This document shows, one piece after another, positions 4,702-7,945 of a DNA stretch of 7,945 bases. Source of the DNA: Planctomycetaceae bacterium (GTDB lineage: Bacteria > Planctomycetota > Planctomycetia > Pirellulales > UBA1268). The notes under the pieces are model-generated. The model did not search any database. It saw nothing but the letters and a program-made list of their open reading frames with translations, and was not told where the DNA came from. Both the position numbers and the translations under genes were made by a program. Position 1 is the first letter of the stretch. Each line of letters starts with the position of its first letter. The DNA lies in the NCBI GenBank assembly GCA_002862165.1, contig PKCL01000062.1, forward strand, positions 1 through 7,945. Direction: 5' to 3'.

Positions 4702-7700
4702 TCAGCCAGTTTTTTATCAACAGGCCAGTCTTCGCAACGGTACTTTCACTTGTGATTGTTATCGTTGGTGGTATTGCTGCCATTGGGCTTCCCGTGGGCC
4801 AATACCCAGAGGTTGTACCACCAACTATATCAATCCAAACCGTGTATCCCGGTGCATCTGCTCAGGTCGTTGCCGACACTGTCACAACCCCAATCGAACA
4901 GGAGGTCAATGGTGTCGAAGATATGCTGTTCATCTCATCGAAAAGCACCGGTGACGGGCAATCTGTTATTGATGTCACATTCAAACTCGGGACCGACATC
5001 GATCTCGCTCAAGTATTGACACAGAATCGTGTTGCGATTGCAGAGGCCAAATTACCTGTTGAAGTAAAACGGCAAGGGGTGATTACCAAAAAGAAATCAC
5101 CAAGTATTCTTCTTTGTGTCAATCTGTTTTCACCAGACGGCAGGTATGATCAACTCTATCTGAGCAACTATGCGTTGATTCAAGTGAAGGATGCAATAGC
5201 ACGACTTGATGGCGTGGGCGATGTTTCTTTTCTTGGAGCCCGTGACTATTCCATGCGAATCTGGCTTCATCCAGATGAACTCGCAACTCGCAATATGACT
5301 GCTGGTGATGTTGTCCGCGCATTACGCGAACAGAATATCCAGGTACCGGCCGGCCGTCTTGGTCAGCCACCTGCATCTCCTGGAATAGCATTTCAAGTAC
5401 CTCTCCATACCACTGGACGGCTCCTTGAGCCTGAAGAGTTTGAAAATGTCATTGTAAAAACTGGACATGACACACCAGCAACACCTGGCACACAGATCGT
5501 TGGTAGCGAAATTGTTCGGATTCGTGATGTCGGACGAGTCGAACTTGGTGCAAAAAATGAAGATACAGTGAGTCGCCTCGATGGTCACGAGACAATAACG
5601 CTTGCAATCTTCCAGCGTCCTGGATCGAACGCGATTGCAACAGCGAAACGTGTCCGGCAGGAAATGGAAAAGCTTGCTACAAACTTCCCTTCCGGTTTGG
5701 AATATGGTGTTCTCTATGACACGACTATTTTTGTAGAGGAAAGTATCCAAGAGGTTATAAAAACACTTTTTGAGGCAGTGATCCTTGTTTTCATTGTTGT
5801 CCTTTTGTTTCTCCAAAACTGGCGGGCAACATTAATACCCATGATTGCGGTACCAGTTTCTTTGATTGGCACTTTCGCAGTGATGGCCGGCCTTGGTTTC
5901 TCACTGAATAACCTTTCATTATTTGGCCTCGTACTTGCTATCGGTATTGTTGTTGATGACGCCATTGTCGTTGTCGAAAATGTAGAGCGTCTGATTCGTA
6001 AGGGGCTTCAACCACGCGAAGCTGCACGGCAAGCAATGCGTGAAGTCGGTGGTGCACTGATTGCAATTGCCTTGGTGCTGGCAGCCGTTTTTATTCCAAC
6101 AGCATTTATTACGGGTATAAGCGGTGAGTTCTATCGACAGTTTGCTATCACAATTGCTGCGAGTACTGCATTCTCAGCCATCAATTCACTCACCCTGTCT
6201 CCGGCGCTGGCAGCAATCCTCTTCAAAGGGCACGCTACGAATGATTCAGCCGACAGGAAACACCGCAAGAACGATGCTCTACCAAGTACCGTGGTGTGCT
6301 TGCTCACTGGCCTTTTGGCACTCTGGGTTGCTGAAGACTTTGCGCTTGTCTGGATAGGTATCGCTGACGGACCTTTGTCTTCTTTCTCTATGTGGGCTGT
6401 CAGGTTCAGTGTATTTGGAGCTGGATTTGTTAGTGGATTTTTTATCACCCCCGTCTTCAACATGCTTCTTGCGTGGGTTTTTAAACTTTTCAATCTCTTC
6501 TTTAATGTCACGACAGGAGTCTATGGAGCAGTTGTTGGTTTTCTTTTAAGAATTGGCATCGTGATGGTGGGGATTTATATTGCCCTGATGGGCCTCACCT
6601 ATTTTGGATTCAATACAGTCCCTGTGGGCTTCATTCCAGAACAAGACAAGGGGTATCTTCTTGTCAATGCAGTGCTCCCCGAAGGAGCAAGTCACGAGAG
6701 GACAGCTCGTGTCATTCATGAACTGGAAAAGATTGCTGCGGAGACACCCGGTGTTGCCCACACGATATCTGTCTCAGGCTATTCCTTATTATCAAGCGTG
6801 AGCCTGTCGAATGCTGGTGGCATGTTTATCATGCTAGATCCGTTTGCGACTCGAGTCATCAATCCTGAACAATCATCTTTCAACATAGCAAAAACATTGC
6901 GAACAGCATTTCATCGTGTGCGTGAAGCAAGCTGTGTCGTCTTTAATGCACCACCAATTGATGGTCTCGGAAACACGGGTGGTTTTAAGCTTCAAGTTGT
7001 AGATCGCACAGGCCACGGAGCAACGGAACTCGAGCAATCAACAGCCGGCTTAGCTGATGCTCTTACTGCACAGCCAGGACTAGTTGGACTTTTCTCAACC
7101 TTTAAAGCAAATCAACCTCAACTATTCATCAACATTGATCGGACGAAGGCAAAAGCAGCGGGTGTATCGATCGAGTCAATTCATCAGACACTCCAGGTAT
7201 ATCTTGGCAGTGCTTACGTCAATGACTTCACGGCCTTTGGTAGAAACTGGCAGGTTATGGCTCAGGCTGATGCACCATTCCGAATGCGTCCGGAAGACAT
7301 CGGCAGACTTGAAGTTCGCAATACTGACAAAGAAATGGTGCCACTGGCAACACTCCTGACCGTCGAAGAAACCAGTGGTCCAGCGGTTGTCACACGATAC
7401 AACCTTGCACCATCTGCCGATCTTTCTGGAACGACATTGCCTGGCACGAGTTCTGGTGATGCCATTGCCCTGGTTCAAACGCTCGCAGCAGAACCTCCTG
7501 ACGGACGAGGATTGCTCCCTCCGGGTATTGACTTTGAATGGACAGACTTGTCTCTTCAACAAATACTTGCTGGCAATACCGCGAGCTTTGTCTTTGCAAT
7601 GGGAACTCTTTTTGTGTTTCTTGTACTTGCTGCTCAGTATGAAAGCTGGCTGCTACCGCTCGCTGTTATTTTGATTGTGCCAATGTGTCTGCTGGCCGCT

Positions 7701-7945
7701 ATAGCAGGTGTCTGGATTGCCGGGAGTGACAATAATATTTTCACTCAAATTGGGCTTCTCGTTCTTGTAGGGCTGGCAGCTAAGAACGCCATTTTGATTG
7801 TAGAGTTCGCCAAACAGCGTGAAGCCGATGGCCTGCCACGCATGCAGGCAATTCTTGAGGCATCGACTCAACGACTGCGACCAATTCTGATGACGTCTCT
7901 CGCGTTTATTCTTGGTGTCGTACCCCTGCTTGTTGGCCGAGGTGC
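4698..7945 (+). CDS. RND multidrug-type efflux pump, HAE1 family (AcrB-like), 3' end outside window
   Basis: This is a proton-driven inner-membrane transporter that takes substrates from the periplasm or membrane; substrates cannot be told from sequence. The frame is open from GTG 4698 for 1082 codons to the window edge, with roughly 60 residues missing. The start gives the classic F-F-I-N-R-P-V-F-A N-terminus. Matches to AcrB run end to end: the first helix and periplasmic domain; helices 2-6 with the proton-relay pair D420-D421 in V-V-D-D-A-I-V-V-V-E-N-V-E-R; the F-I-P-E-Q-D-K-G motif after helix 7; the second periplasmic domain (F-N-A-P-P-I, S-A-Y-V-N-D-F); and helix 10 with the relay lysine K1029 in A-K-N-A-I-L-I-V-E-F. 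The D-to-K distance is about 76 residues longer than in AcrB. The extra length lies at about 512-590 and contains two further hydrophobic segments (about 529-555 and 566-587). A smaller insertion lies at about 258-271. The gene is coupled to the adaptor gene by a GTGA overlap. Confidence 0.95.
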   Translation, partial: MISQFFINRPVFATVLSLVIVIVGGIAAIGLPVGQYPEVVPPTISIQTVYPGASAQVVADTVTTPIEQEVNGVEDMLFISSKSTGDGQSVIDVTFKLGTDIDLAQVLTQNRVAIAEAKLPVEVKRQGVITKKKSPSILLCVNLFSPDGRYDQLYLSNYALIQVKDAIARLDGVGDVSFLGARDYSMRIWLHPDELATRNMTAGDVVRALREQNIQVPAGRLGQPPASPGIAFQVPLHTTGRLLEPEEFENVIVKTGHDTPATPGTQIVGSEIVRIRDVGRVELGAKNEDTVSRLDGHETITLAIFQRPGSNAIATAKRVRQEMEKLATNFPSGLEYGVLYDTTIFVEESIQEVIKTLFEAVILVFIVVLLFLQNWRATLIPMIAVPVSLIGTFAVMAGLGFSLNNLSLFGLVLAIGIVVDDAIVVVENVERLIRKGLQPREAARQAMREVGGALIAIALVLAAVFIPTAFITGISGEFYRQFAITIAASTAFSAINSLTLSPALAAILFKGHATNDSADRKHRKNDALPSTVVCLLTGLLALWVAEDFALVWIGIADGPLSSFSMWAVRFSVFGAGFVSGFFITPVFNMLLAWVFKLFNLFFNVTTGVYGAVVGFLLRIGIVMVGIYIALMGLTYFGFNTVPVGFIPEQDKGYLLVNAVLPEGASHERTARVIHELEKIAAETPGVAHTISVSGYSLLSSVSLSNAGGMFIMLDPFATRVINPEQSSFNIAKTLRTAFHRVREASCVVFNAPPIDGLGNTGGFKLQVVDRTGHGATELEQSTAGLADALTAQPGLVGLFSTFKANQPQLFINIDRTKAKAAGVSIESIHQTLQVYLGSAYVNDFTAFGRNWQVMAQADAPFRMRPEDIGRLEVRNTDKEMVPLATLLTVEETSGPAVVTRYNLAPSADLSGTTLPGTSSGDAIALVQTLAAEPPDGRGLLPPGIDFEWTDLSLQQILAGNTASFVFAMGTLFVFLVLAAQYESWLLPLAVILIVPMCLLAAIAGVWIAGSDNNIFTQIGLLVLVGLAAKNAILIVEFAKQREADGLPRMQAILEASTQRLRPILMTSLAFILGVVPLLVGRG

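Noticed and set aside
5322..5816. A 164-codon open frame on the minus strand inside the RND pump gene.
   Set aside because: It is antisense to well-conserved pump sequence and its product is rich in cysteine and arginine, as expected of a shadow frame.
6181..6600. A possible frameshift in the middle of the RND pump, suspected because this part does not match AcrB.
   Set aside because: The frame from GTG 4698 is continuous through this region, and both flanks match AcrB in the same frame, so it is a genuine in-frame insertion.
1..7945. Mobile elements, phage genes, toxin-antitoxin pairs, CRISPR repeats, tRNA or rRNA genes.
   Set aside because: No transposase or integrase motifs, terminal inverted repeats, regularly spaced repeats or tRNA-like cloverleaf sequences were seen on either strand.

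Overview
The window looks like chromosomal DNA from a Planctomycetota-type bacterium. The main evidence is the gene at the left edge, which carries the TIGR03067 domain, a secreted domain family found mostly in Planctomycetes. The rest fits: a HisI variant with a rearranged metal site, a long QueD-like protein, and an RND pump with an unusual central insertion. By eye the GC content is moderate and even, and I see no transposase, integrase, tRNA, rRNA or CRISPR array. This inference rests on family recognition, not on a search.

Layout. Positions 1-926 (minus strand) hold the N-terminal 308 residues of an exported two-domain protein whose 3' end lies outside the window. Positions 927-1138 are non-coding, with a probable weak terminator for the next operon, a strong small hairpin and a candidate promoter. 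Positions 1139-3230 (minus strand) are a compact three-gene operon transcribed hisI, then queD, then hemB: phosphoribosyl-AMP cyclohydrolase, a 6-carboxytetrahydropterin synthase-like enzyme and porphobilinogen synthase. The spacings are 8 nt and a 4-nt overlap. Positions 3231-3492 are a divergent intergenic region. Positions 3493-7945 (plus strand) are an RND efflux operon: a lipoprotein periplasmic adaptor overlapping by 4 nt the start of an HAE1-type (AcrB-like) inner-membrane pump, which runs off the right edge with roughly 60 C-terminal residues missing.

How the genes work together. The adaptor and pump should form two parts of a tripartite proton-driven exporter; no outer-membrane channel gene or local regulator lies in the window. 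The minus-strand operon joins steps from three pathways (histidine, queuosine or pterin, tetrapyrrole) that share no intermediate, so it may simply be a housekeeping cluster. The pairing of a purine-ring-opening enzyme (HisI) with a pterin synthase is still worth a look.

The most notable observations are about 70 extra residues with two probable additional membrane helices in the middle of the RND pump, the displaced zinc-ligand cysteine in HisI, the zinc-free aspartate-rich metal site in HemB, and the tandem two-module architecture of the secreted TIGR03067 protein. I did not find a convincing wholly new system.
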